Assembly (NCBI GenBank): GCA_002118135.1
Contig: BDIU01000013.1
Location: 620,001-684,000, forward strand
Direction: 5' to 3'
Source of the DNA: Trebouxia sp. TZW2008
Lineage: Eukaryota; Chlorophyta; Trebouxiophyceae; Trebouxiales; Trebouxiaceae
Length of the DNA stretch: 64,000 nucleotides
In this document: piece by piece, positions 1 to 10,806 of the stretch
Numbering within the stretch: position 1 is the stretch's first letter
Layout: each line of letters opens with the position of its first letter
Notes under the pieces: model-generated
Told to the model about the DNA's origin: nothing
What the model saw: only the letters and a program-made list of their open reading frames with translations
The model's database searches: none
Made by a program: the position numbers and the translations under genes

Positions 1-1
1 T

Positions 2-415
2 GGGCTGCCTGGCCCATTTGCTGCACCGCACGGTGTGATCCTCATTGCTGCTGCTGCATTCGAAGACGGCTCGACGAAAGACGTAGGGGCTGTTGCACTG
101 AGGCCACTGACACAAGCTGCAATCTATGATGATACCGTAGCTGCTACAGACTGGTCTGTCAAAACCTGCGAGCCAAAACGACTGTATGTCTTACCCGATT
201 GGCAGCAATATGGTCTGGGACGAAAACTCATGGAGGCAGTCATTGCTCATGCACAGCAACTGGGGTACAGCAGGATTGTTTTGGACACTTTGCCCGCTCT
301 AAAGGCTGCCAATGGTCTGTATAAAAAGCTGGGCTTTAGGCAATGTACCTCGTATAATGGCAATCCCCTTTCTGGTGTCTTGTTTTGGGAGTTGCTGTTG
401 CCAAAGCAGAAGTAG
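2..415 (+). CDS. GNAT-family N-acetyltransferase, 5' partial
   Basis: C-terminal part of a GCN5-related N-acetyltransferase, which would transfer an acetyl group from acetyl-CoA to an amine; the substrate is unknown. The frame is already open at base 2 and ends at the TAG at 413-415, about 137 residues. It begins with the LPG...P.G.I.LIA strand typical of small GNATs, then VGAVALRPL. The acetyl-CoA loop reads LPDWQQYGLGRKLM (Q/R-x-x-G-x-G/A pattern), followed by helix AVIAHAQQLGY, strand SRIVLDT, and the final ANGLYKKLGFRQ motif. The protein start lies outside the window or in an upstream exon. Similar proteins are annotated in bacteria and algae; family assignment is firm, substrate is not. 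Confidence 0.82.
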   Translation, partial: GLPGPFAAPHGVILIAAAAFEDGSTKDVGAVALRPLTQAAIYDDTVAATDWSVKTCEPKRLYVLPDWQQYGLGRKLMEAVIAHAQQLGYSRIVLDTLPALKAANGLYKKLGFRQCTSYNGNPLSGVLFWELLLPKQK

Positions 416-1374
416 GGAATATAAATGGTGTTGCTGCTGGCGCAAACACTGCAACTGGGTCTTGCCACACCAACTCATCTGAGACAGTCACGCCTGTATG
501 GATCTTGGATGATTTAGAATGGATGATGTTGTGATTGTCGTTGAGAAGAAGCTACTGCTGGGTTCCTTGGCATTGAAGCGCAAAACAATTTGTAGGCAAA
601 CTGCCATGTATGCTGGTGTCGCAAAGCTTTCAGCTGCACCTGTGTTGCAAAAGCTGCAGCAGCACAACTCTAAACCGTCTGCTACAAGGATCTGCCTTGC
701 ATGCAACCAGGTGCCATTTCGCGGCATAAATGTTTGAATGTTGCTACGACATGTGATCTTGGGGACTTCCCAAAGCTTGCTCGTTAGTGCAGTTCTGGGA
801 ATCTGCTTCCAGATTACCAACTAAGTAACCAGGTGCCATCAGGCTGCTTTCGTTGGGGCTGAGGTACACAGCACGGCATGATGCAAGTCAACATGTTGTG
901 CATATGCCAATATTAAGCTCGCCTGACTACTTTCGGCTAGGAGCAACAGATTACCGCATGTGCCAAGAAATGCAGCAACCCCACATGTACAGTGACGTGG
1001 TAAGGCTGAAAGAGGTCATAACTAACGCTGGGCTACATCCAAAGCAATGCGCGCGCTGACAGACTCTGCTAGCACAAAGAGAGATCCTGAGCAACAGACA
1101 CATTGACTATTTCAGCACTGCTGACTGCAAACTGAGTAAAGGAAATCCGCTAATGCATGGCTGACACTCTGTGTATGCATCAATCATCCATGGTAGGTTG
1201 CCCGCTAGGTCTTGTAGAACATCCTGGATACACTGTCAGAAATTACGCTGCCGCCCTGCTCATATTCCACTCAAGCTGAGGTCTGGTACCACTCATAAAG
1301 CTTACTCGCTCGGTCACTCTCTTTGCTTGCTGCACACACTCTTATATACCGCTGCTCTCGCTCGCGCAACACAA
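416..1374. other. Intergenic, convergent 3' ends
   Basis: Lies between the stop of the acetyltransferase (+) and the stop of KAS I (-). Small open frames are present on both strands but none resembles a protein or shows codon-like composition. It should hold the two 3' UTRs. No clear repeat or RNA gene seen. Confidence 0.6.
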
Positions 1375-4300
1375 TCACTCTTTCCATGGTGCAAACGCCA
1401 CAACTGAGTTGTGACCACCAAAGCCAAATGAGTTGGAGATGGCGGCTGTGATGTCATGTTGCTGTTTCTCGTTTGGAACAGTGTTGATGTCAGAAACTTC
1501 ATCCACCAGGTTGTCCTGCACAGAAGCAGATTGTGACGCACTTATAGCTGTGCAACAACAACACAAGGTTCACGCATGCTGCCTGGTCTATGCCTTCATC
1601 GTATCGTGAAGAGTGCAGCTTCAGCAAGCCAAACCCACAGCACAAGGCTTTGTATCTGCTAACACGCTGTACCGCATCAAAACAGGGTCGACCTGAGATC
1701 CGCAAGGACACAACTTAGTGTCACGCTCAGCATGCAACTACCTTGATCTGAGCCTCTAGGGTAATGTCAAAACAGCAGCACTGTCACCACAAGCGGCAAA
1801 ACTCTCTGCAGCTGACTGCACATTCAATGCAATCAAACAGGGTCGAGCGCACATCATGATGCAAGAGGCAGCAGGTACAGTGCCACGATTACTCACTCCA
1901 GTCTTTCTTGAGCTTCAAACCAAAGGCCCAATACATGGCGGCCATAACTTCAAAGACGTGACTGTTGGAGTTGTGAAACATGGCTATATGCTTGGTACTC
2001 TCAAGAATGGTATAAAATACCACTCACTTCCCCTACGACTTTTGTATCTTTTCTATACGAGTAAATACTCTCACGCACCTGGTTGAGGGTTGGGTGCAGC
2101 CAGCCAGTCTCAATGGCTTTCAGAGTTGCAATGGCTTCCATGCCGCCAGCTGCTCCTAAGCAGTGACCGATCATGGACTTGGTTCCGTTCATCTTGACGT
2201 TCTTGAGGTCAGGGAATGCTGACTTGACTGCCTTGATCTCTGCAACATCTCCCACCAATGTGGAGGTGGCATGAGCATTGATGTAGTTGACCTGCAGTGC
2301 ATTTCAAACCATTGAGCTGAAGGATGAAATCACCACAAATCAACACCTCTACACAAGCTGGCATGCAGCCACAGATGCTATTAAACCTTGTGACAAATTG
2401 CTGCAATCCTACTCGTATGCGTCGACTTTGGCATTGGGTTCTGTCTTCGGAATGTCCTTTGCCCAAGATTTAAGAGTTGGCACGTAGATGAATGCTGTAA
2501 GACTGACTGGAAAAACGCGAGGCAATGCAACAAGGTCAAATGCAAATCCAGCTTTGCCCAGACCATAAATTGCAAGAACAACCGGACTAGCTTAGTGAGA
2601 TTGCAAAAGCAGTGCCATACTCAGGCCACCTACTCCATCAGATACATCTTGTTTTGATCCTACAAACTGACTTGTACAAGACAAACAAGAACATGTGATC
2701 CAAGCCAATGACTGCATTATACGGTTGCCCACAAGTAAAGTGCAACACAGTCAAGGGGATTTAGTTGGTATTGACCTGGTCAGCGTAATCATGGTGTCCT
2801 GCAGCGCCAGTTCAGTACAAGTCTCGAAAACAGCAGCATACCTTTCGCCTCTGATTCACGCTGATGTGTGCATATTCCATGCTTGCTACAGCGCTTGAAA
2901 CATAAATTGAGGTGATTTGACTTGAGCGCTCACCTGATCTGCCTCAGCCATGAAGACTTGCAGCGCCAGTTCAGTACAAGCCTTGAAAACAGCAGAACAC
3001 CATTTCCCACTCCTTCACGCTGATGTGAGCAAATTCCATGCTTGCTACAGCTCTTGCAATATGAATTGAGGTACTCAACTTGAGTGATCACCTGGTCTGC
3101 CTCAGTCATGGAGTTTTGCAATGCCAGTTCAATACAGTCTCAAAATCAGCAGTATACCTTACCCCACTCATTCACGCTGATGTATGTAGACCTTCTATGC
3201 TCGCTACATCTCTTGCAACATGAACTGACGCAGCACAACTCTAAATAACATGACTTGAGCCTTTACCTGATCTCTCTCAATCATAGAGTCTTGCAGCGCC
3301 AGCTCAATGCACGTCTTGACACCAAGCCCGTCTGCTCTAGGGTCTGTCATGTGGTAGGCGTCACATGTGATGGCACCTCCTAGGTACTCGCCGAGGATTT
3401 TGGCCCCTCTCTTTTGTGCATGCTCCAAGGATTCCATGACTAATACTCCAGCGCCCTCACCCATGACGAATCCGTCTCTGCCTGTGTCCCAGGGGCGGGA
3501 AGCCTTTTCTGGCTCGTCATTGCGCTGTGAGAGAGCTCTGCGGGCACACAAAGTGGCAACATTAGCGCGGTCAAGCTGTCACTAGCAAGGGCTGCAACCA
3601 CGGTGAAGACAATCATTTGATCTGCAACAGCCTTGTCTGATCACCAGTTTCAAGCACAACAACGACAGCCTCAAATGTCAATTGTTAAATGAAAACAAAA
3701 GATTAGCTTGCGCAGGTGACTGTTCATAGCATCTGAATGCCTCAAGCTGCAAGCTGTACTGAAAGTGTGCTTGTTGTCATGGTAAGCAGCGCCAGGTATG
3801 CAGTCAGCCATGTGAGCTGTGTTGTCAACAAGCCAGCAAGCAATGACGCACAATGGTGATAAGATGTTGGTGACAGGCTTCCTGCTCTTGCAGCATCAAC
3901 AGGCAGCAATCTGAGCTGCAGCAACCACTTGACAAATCAGCATCAGGGTTGCCGCCAGCCACGTGACAGATATGGTGAAAACAGGGTGTAAAGCAAAGCC
4001 AGCTGACCTGCAGGCTACAATGCCTCCAAGGCCAACAGGGATGGTGAAGCTAACAGCGATCAGTCAATGAAGCAATGAATCAACCAGTCAATCCATCACT
4101 CGCTCAATGCATGAATCCACACACAAACCCATTAAGCAAAGAAGATGGGGGACAAAGCAAAGTCAGCTGACCTGCAAGCTACAAAGCCTCCAAGGCCAAC
4201 AGGGATGATGGGAGCTTCTGAGCCGCCGGCAACGATGATGTCAGCATCTCCTTTCCTGATGTGGTTAGCTGCTGCCACAAAGCAGTAGTTGGCTGTGGCA

Positions 4301-5991
4301 CAGGCTGTGGAGATGGAGTAGTTGGGGCCCATGAAACCCACGTCCATTGCTACAAGGGCACTACCCCTGCAGCACAGGGTCGAGTAATCTCAGTTGGCAA
4401 TTGATTGATGACTACCTGTGGGGTTGTTGCAGAATATGCTGCATGGTGGTCAGCGCATAGTCTGTAAAGATGGAGTCGACTGGCCCTATGAACCCCACAA
4501 CCATTGCTACAAGGGCATTACCCCTACAGCAGTGTACCAGATCCCAATGAGCAACATGCAAGGCATAGGTAAAGTGCATTGAAACATCATAGCATTGAGT
4601 TTTCAGTGTTTGTGAGCTGTTTTGCTGGGAATTCTTCTTTTTAGAGCCCACTTCCGCACACATACAAGGGCCTTGATGTTGAGGCAGGATCAATGACATT
4701 AAGTCAGCAATCGGTGCTAAACGTAGTGGTGATTTCATATGAACTGATGCATGGTACGACTGCGCAAAAAGCTGGACATGCAGAATTTGACAATACATAT
4801 CATGCCAGCCACAGATGGCTGCAGCAATCATTTTCAAGCCCTTCGATAGATTGAGACGCTCACACGCATGTAACAGGCGTGGAAACACAGGCGTGGGAAC
4901 TAGCTGGACTGCCGTGAGCAATGCTATGCAGTGAGATGCATCATTGATACTACTGAAAGTTGCTCAGGAGATGCAGGCTTACATGTTGGTGATGGCATAG
5001 GGAATGAAGAATGGTGAAATCTTCTTGTAACTCTTCTCAACTAGGTTCTTCACTCCGTCCTGGAAGACAGTAAGGCCGCCCATACCGCTACCCACCAGGA
5101 CTCCTGCCTTGGTCAAGTCGAGCTTGCCATAGGCATCAGCGTGTTCAGCCTTGTCGAGCCCTGCCTGCTTCAAAGCCTTTTTGGAGGCGACCACTGAGTA
5201 TGTGAGACAGTCATCATATCGCCTTGCATTCTTTTTGTCAACCATCCTGCGACGCATCAAGTTGGGTGAGCAAGGTCACTGGACCAACTGTATGTGGAGA
5301 AAGTCTGGCGATGGTTCTTGCTAGCACACTTATACACAGCATGAAGGGGAGAGATGAGGTTCATGCAAGCCTCACCCGTCTATTGAGAAGTTCTCTATCT
5401 GTGCAGCAAATCTTGTGGGAAACTGCGCTGCATCAAATCTGCTGATGGGCTTGACACCGCTTTTACCCTTAAGAAGCCTGCATGCAGAAAGGGCAACAAT
5501 GAGGCATGCCTGCTCATTATGCGGCTTGATGCACGCAGCAATTTCAAACTTTATCAGAATGAAGTAACTTACGAATCATAAAAAGTGTCTACATCATTGC
5601 CAAAACACGAAGCAACTCCCATGCCAGTGATGACAATTCTCTCATTGTCAGGACGATGTGCAGTGACTACTAGTCTGCCTGCAGATTCAGGAAATCTTTG
5701 ATGAGCTTCAAACAGGTGTCTGTAACAAGCAGCTGAACCACAGGGACGCAGCACGTAATCACAGTAGCGTCAACGTGCTCATGCTCTCCAGACTGAGCTG
5801 CCAAATCATGACAAGCTTGCACCGGTGAGCCAATGCTGTGCGGCTGATCACGCAGGTCGGTGCTTACTTGCGCGACGAGCTGTGCGCTGAGGTCTGCTGA
5901 ATGCTCGAGCAGTCTGCGGGCAGGCTCTGTGCAGTCGACACTGTCCTTGAACGGCTGCGCTGGGGCTCACTGTGCCGCTCATAGCGTTCAT
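1375..5991 (-). CDS. KAS1: Plastid 3-oxoacyl-ACP synthase I (KAS I)
   Basis: Condenses malonyl-ACP with acyl-ACP (C4 to C16) in plastid fatty-acid synthesis. Eight exons splice in phase: 5991-5868, 5732-5573, 5477-5376, 5246-4983, 4366-4172, 3537-3267, 2291-2079, 1515-1375, giving 489 aa, close to the land-plant enzyme. Residues 1-45 (MNAMSGTVSPSAAVQGQCRL..., rich in Ser, Ala, Arg, no acidic residues) look like a chloroplast transit peptide. The core starts at ERIVITGMGVASCFGND. The catalytic Cys is in SISTACATANY; the two catalytic His lie in NAHATST and in KSMIGHCLGAAGG; the C terminus SNSFGFGGHNS is the family signature. Introns 4, 5 and 6 contain decayed copies of neighbouring exon edges. 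Transcribed divergently from the TrmL-type gene. Every intron is GT-AG. KAS I rather than KAS II by similarity of the core; not tested by phylogeny. Confidence 0.95.
2775..3130 (-). repeat. Three decayed copies of KAS I exon 6 3' edge
   Basis: Downstream of exon 6 in KAS I intron 6, the last ~50 bases of exon 6 plus its donor recur three times. The functional donor GT is at 3266-3265; the copies have theirs at 3091, 2933 and 2775, so the spacing is about 158-175 bp. Each keeps the core read on the + strand as GCAGCGCCAGTTCAGTACAA or a close variant. They are interrupted as coding sequence and read as relics of tandem duplication. Confidence 0.85.
4001..4045 (-). repeat. Copy of KAS I exon 5 3' edge and donor
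   Basis: About 164 bp downstream of the exon 5 donor (GT 4171-4170), intron 5 repeats the end of exon 5 (the PVGLGGFVAC segment) and its donor with few changes (GT at 4007-4006). This is an echo of the exon edge, not an additional exon, since no matching acceptor was found. Confidence 0.8.
4435..4530 (-). repeat. Copy of KAS I exon 5 5' edge and acceptor
   Basis: In intron 4, 157 bp upstream of the real exon 5 start (4366), the first ~80 bases of exon 5 recur after a CTGTAG acceptor, with exon-like sequence beginning at 4523. The copy encodes a damaged version of the active-site segment: the Cys region SISTACAT has become SIFTDYAL, so using it would remove the catalytic Cys. Confidence 0.82.
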
Positions 5992-6725
5992 GCGGGGTCC
6001 TTGACGCAAGGCAGTCAGAGGTCTGAGATTGTACGCCGAATTTCTTCAAGCAACCTTCGCAATGCACCCTCACAGCATCAGGGCAGCACTCAGCGTGAGT
6101 GGCACCTCTCCTAACGACGCTCAATCGATGGTTGGGTGAGTGAACGAATGACCAACGACTGATGGCTGAAAGCTGACGTTGGTGACTAATGATGTATGAC
6201 TGATGGGATAGACAGGATCACAGACGCTGGAGACAGTACAAGCTGCTAGGCGCACGCCAGCAGAACAGCAACAGGCAAATGCTGCTGCCTGTCTGAGAAG
6301 TCTGCGGGACTGTGCTGAAAGTTGCAGCCTGCGCAAGTGGCTGCAAAATGCAGGAACACGCTGTATCATGTGATCACAATGCAGCTTTGGTTTTGATGCT
6401 GAATGCATGTGCAGAATGCACTGGGGCTTTGCGTGAGCAAACTATTTGTGCGTTACAATCTGCGCTGCCGTTCCATACATTTATAAATACAGCAGTGAAC
6501 AGATTGACATCGCACTCAGAGCAGCAGTAAGCCTGTTGTTGGAACCATATACAGCGTATGGCGCAGACTCTGTGGCGGCCGTTTTGGGCATCTCGACATT
6601 CAGGCTGCAGCATGTAGCTCACACCAGATTGCGCAGTGCATGCAGCCGTTACACTGAATTTTGCTCTGATTTCTGCTTCTTTACTGGCAATACGCTGTCG
6701 CATAGCTTGCCAAGCACTGCGAGCT
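5992..6725. promoter_or_regulatory. Divergent promoter region KAS I / TrmL-type gene
   Basis: 734 bp separate the two start codons, which face away from each other. No protein-coding exon is supported here. The segment must contain both 5' UTRs and, by position, a bidirectional promoter. I cannot point to a convincing TATA box or factor site. Confidence 0.6.
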
Positions 6726-7966
6726 ATGCATGTAAGCCTTCGTAGCGTATGTAGCGGCGCATATTCGTACCGCTGCGGACGAACAATATCAAAACGTTGC
6801 AGCTTAGGTTGCAGCCTTAAACGCAATCTCAGTTTGGCAGCATTCGCCGAGCGACAGAAAGTAGAGCAGCCTTGGAGTGCGGAGCAGGGGGGTCAAGGGT
6901 GTGCAATTTTGCAAGCTTGAAAGCGGCATAGCGTACAAAAGTTCAAATGTTATGACGCAACGCTGGTGAACACATGTAGGCGAAGCGATCACCGCAGTGA
7001 CCTCAATTTAGTGCTTGTACACCCACAAATCCCACAAAACGCTGGCAGTGCAGCCAGAACTTGCGCAGCGACGTCTGTTGCTTTGCATCTGGTGAAGCCA
7101 CTTGGATTTGACATAGACTCAAAGAAGTGAGCCTTGCCTTGGCGCCAGCAGCTGCAATTTTTTTTGCAAATGGTTCAAGCCAACACAGGCTTAGGTGCTG
7201 TGCACTTGCAGACTAAAGCGGGCTGGCTTGGACTACTGGCCTTTTGTTGTGGTGAAGGTGCATGAGTCCTGGCAGGTGCAAATGGATTGTCTGTCACAGG
7301 CAGTCTAGATGACCAGCGGCTTGTTACAAAAATGTTCTACCATACATTGAACTTGAACTCCAACTGCAGGAATTTTACCAATTCTTTCAGGCCCAGGCAG
7401 ATCCCAAGCGCTTGTTTGGCTTCAGCAAACATGGCAAGAAACACTATGCCAGCCCAGGCAAGCAGCTACCATGCACATTCTACAGCATACTACAACACTT
7501 CTCTCAACTCACAAGCAAGCGTTGCACATCTTTCTGTCAGCAGATCTAGCTTTTGCCTGGTTGGAGCTGTCTAAGGAACAGGCGACTTGCAGGCACGTAT
7601 CAACCAGGCGATTGGTTGATGTTTGGCGCAGAAACTACTGGACTGCCCCCAGAGGTGATCTGATGACTGTATGGAGCATAATGATGCAACTTGTCGCCCA
7701 TCAATATGACATAGCCTAGGCCTAACATTACAAAGCTCACAGCTGATACTGCTGTACAGGCACATGCAGCAGCAGGAGAAAGTGGTGGAGCCATTGTCAA
7801 AATTCCAATGGCTGAAACCCATGTCAGATCCCTCAATTTGGCAGTATCTGTTGGAGTAGGTTTGTATGAAGCCATCAGACAACTGGATTTTGCTGAGGAA
7901 TCTACAAGTGGCTCTGGTCAAACCTTGCAAACTAGTCCAGACACAGTAGCAGCTCCACAGCAATGA
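6726..7966 (+). CDS. TRML: SPOUT RNA 2'-O-methyltransferase, TrmL type
   Basis: Predicted to methylate the ribose of a tRNA wobble nucleotide (TrmL acts at position 34 of tRNA-Leu in bacteria) using S-adenosylmethionine. Six exons join in phase: 6726-6898, 6998-7126, 7212-7275, 7370-7457, 7593-7654, 7760-7966, for 240 aa. Residues ~1-57 are basic and Ser/Arg-rich, fitting an organelle-targeting peptide. Motifs: [16 protein letters not shown] (start of the fold), [36 protein letters not shown] (motif 2 of the trefoil knot) and [17 protein letters not shown] (motif 3). Intron 4 begins GC rather than GT (CCAG|GCAAGC), and only this choice keeps the frame. A longer start at 6636 is possible. Divergent from KAS I and convergent with the Nudix gene. 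Confidence 0.9.
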
Positions 7967-8833
7967 CACTCAGCCGACGCCACAAAGTAAGTCACAGCGA
8001 CATGACCATGAGGCTTATTTTTCCGTTACGGGAGTCATGAACGAATCATACTGCAAACATGATGACTTATGCTAGCTCAAAAAGTTGATTGCTTGCAAGT
8101 CAGTTGACGAGACTTTGCACAAGCTCTAAAGTCCATGCTATCTGTCTGACTGGACTTAGAAATTACCTGGTTGGAATGATTTGTACCCTGCAGACCTTGT
8201 GACAGTACACGGCGCGCTCTGACAACTGCCTTGCTACAATATGCTGAGTGTTCAAGTTGGAGCTTGCGGTCTTTGCCAGCAGACACAATCCACCTGGTGC
8301 ATCCCAGCCTGCAACAGCACATAATGCTTGTAATCAGGACAAATCTGATTTCGGCATTGACTGTAACAGGTGCCATGACGTACTTTGTAGAAAGTACATC
8401 TGCATTGTGACAGAATCAAGGCGAATAGGGCTGTCACTCTTCGCTGATAACGAACAGTCCTGGACAAGAAATACACAATGTCAGCGTACCTGCCCTTGCA
8501 GAGTGTCTTTGCTGTTTGCTGAGCTTGAGCCCCGTTTGTGCAGTACTTCAAATAGCTGCATGTACTGCAGAAGCAGAAGAGACGTCAGCTTTCTCATTGC
8601 AAGGTCAATGTGTATGACGCAATCAGCTTGGATCAGATGAGGTCAGCGCTATCAGATCAGAAGTTGAGTATCAGACATATCTACAGAGACGCTCAGAACA
8701 GGCCTGTTTGGCAAGGCAGGACTTCAGCCATGCACACCTAGCATATGTGCTGGAGCGTGTTTCTAACATTGTAATCCTTACTGTTATTACTTTTATAATC
8801 AGATGCCAGGCATGATTCTCTAAGCGCCTTGTC
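7967..8833. other. Intergenic, convergent 3' ends
   Basis: Between the TrmL-type stop and the proposed Nudix stop. If the Nudix gene uses the possible donor at about 8871, extra 3' exons on the minus strand would fall here, but I could not identify any. Otherwise nothing recognisable. Confidence 0.5.
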
Positions 8834-10053
8834 TCAGTTCCCAGGCAAGAAATTTGATTGTCTACCCACCTCAGAGCTGGGGTCAGGACAAACAAATGTT
8901 GGGTCGTTAGATCTGAATGCTCGCTCCAGCTCTGGTACTGATATGTATCTGCGGCAGAGGCAATGATATGGCTGACATAGCATGTTGGCCACAAATGAAT
9001 GCTCTGGCAAACCGCAGAAAGCAACATTCCCACAATGCTAGAAGGTACACCTCATGTCATAGCAGAGACTGATGTATACATGCTGATGCCTGCTGTCTGT
9101 GATGAGCTTACCTGACAGCTGCAACTTCATCTGATTGAAGCGTGAAGCTCTCAAGAGGTACTTCCTCCTTCATGGTGACCAGATACACATCAATGAACTC
9201 ATTATTGACAAAGGCACCATTGTCTGTGTGGAATGGCGCCTGCATACTGAACAGGGGCTCCAGGACCTGCACACCACAGCATAACAACGCTCAGGGCTGC
9301 AAACTTGAAACAAGATGACAGCTGTGTTGCTCCTGAACCATGTGCAAGGCTCGAGAACCCCCAGTCAATTGTCTGTCAGCAACTGTGGTTGGCATCAACA
9401 TTGCTTCTGATGAAGGGCAGCGCAAGCTCTGATGCATGACGCTGTCATGCATGTCACTGTTGCATCAGCACTGCAAAGGAGGCAAGGAGCATGTCACCTC
9501 CAAGGGCACATCTAGCCCAAGCTCTTCCTGAGTCTCTCGTTGAGCTGTCTCGAGTGATTGATCACCAGCAGTCACTGCAGTGTTAATAAGTCGCCCTCAA
9601 TTCATGCTTGGCCATTCACATCGAGTCATGGTGCATGCTGATCTGGTGAACATTTGTGCATGGCAGAGCATGGTAGAGGCATACCATGCCCTGCGGCAGA
9701 GATATCCCACAGATTTGGCCAGGACTCTTTGCATGCAGCTCGCTTCTGGATGAGTACATTTGCTGTGCTTTGCACAAAGATCCACACATGCACAGCTCTA
9801 TGCCAGTCCCCTGCAAGGCAAACCTGCACCTGAAAAGAACGCTGGCTGAGCAAGCATGGTGTACTGTGAAACTTGACTTATATTTGGCGACCGACCGGAA
9901 ATTGAGCTGAAGCAGCATATGCAGCATCATACCATCTCTGTGCACATTGTTTCTGGCTTTGACAATGCCCGTCTTCGCTCCGATCTCGTTCAGTACATCA
10001 AAATATTCTGTCGGCTTTGTAGTGCTGACACTGGGGACAGCCAATGATGCCAT
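8834..10053 (-). CDS. Nudix hydrolase, IPP-isomerase-like (NUDT3 N-domain type)
   Basis: Five exons, 10053-9933, 9810-9685, 9574-9498, 9266-9112 and 8948-8834, give 197 aa. The family hydrolyses nucleoside diphosphates linked to another moiety, but this subgroup resembles the Nudix domain of plant NUDT3 and isopentenyl-diphosphate isomerase, so the substrate is uncertain. Visible: EYFDVLNEIGAKTG, the VHRDGDWHRAVHVWIF strand, and a Nudix box running GHVTAGD...RETQEELGL, in which the Glu of GX5E is Asp, as in IPP isomerase-like members. Then FVNNEFIDVYLV and LQSDEVAAVRYISVPELE. Plant NUDT3 carries a peptidase-like domain after this; here the frame stops soon after, so the gene appears to encode only the Nudix domain. 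The end is less sure: a donor-like GTGGGT follows SSE in the last exon. Start chosen as the only ATG in the first open stretch. Confidence 0.88.
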
Positions 10054-10806
10054 GACTGGATCTCGAAACTCGAGCACAGGTCCAAGGAAGGGCTGAGAGC
10101 TGCGCTGATATTGCTACCGATAACCTAATGTGAGCCTACGAGCTCCTGTAGCTTAATATCAACTGGGACCTGCAGATCTGCCCTGGCGTACGCGAAGCGA
10201 TTCACGATTCGTGAATTTGGCGCAGGCCAACTACCCGACAGTCAAAATTACGGTATAGTCGCGGTTCACGCACAACTGGACAACATGCAATGCTGCCAAA
10301 CTTTGGACTCCAAAGCAAGCGAAGTGACAACGACATTAGTAAACCCTATCCAAGGCAGAATTAGTAAGCCTGAAGGAGAAGAGCAGTCAGTGTCCAGGCT
10401 GGCAGTCTCAAAGCAAATTTGACAACCCGGAGTCAGTATAGACTGCGGAGTGGCAATAGATGCGAGGATGATAACGATGAGAAAGCACAAAGACGGTGAT
10501 GACTGGATGTAGATGGATCCCCGCACAGTGGCTAGCTGATTGCAGTACCTGAGTGGTCGCCATAGCCTGGACTGCAAGCTGGTCTGGTTACCGGCAACGG
10601 TTTGTGCGATGTCTGGCAGCTCAGATCGAAACCAGCAGCTCGCCACTGGAAGTCCTACACCAGAGGTACTGCACCCTGGCGTGTGAAGCACGTTGATTAG
10701 CTTCGGCTTCTTACCTGCTGATGGCCAAGGCTTACTCAAGCTACAGTTGCAGTTGGCAAGGACTGAGCAACAATGTCGGTATCTGTACCCGCAGGCACTG
10801 CTTGGC
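10054..10806. promoter_or_regulatory. Divergent promoter region Nudix / kinesin
   Basis: 753 bp between start codons of the Nudix gene (-) and the kinesin-like gene (+), almost the same spacing as the KAS I/TrmL pair. A 240-codon minus-strand open frame crosses it but continues over kinesin exon 1 and has no protein-like content. No specific regulatory motif identified. Confidence 0.5.

Noticed and set aside
4412..4921. 169-codon minus-strand open frame in KAS I intron 4
   Set aside because: It reads through an intron and a decayed exon copy in a different frame from KAS I; no domain.
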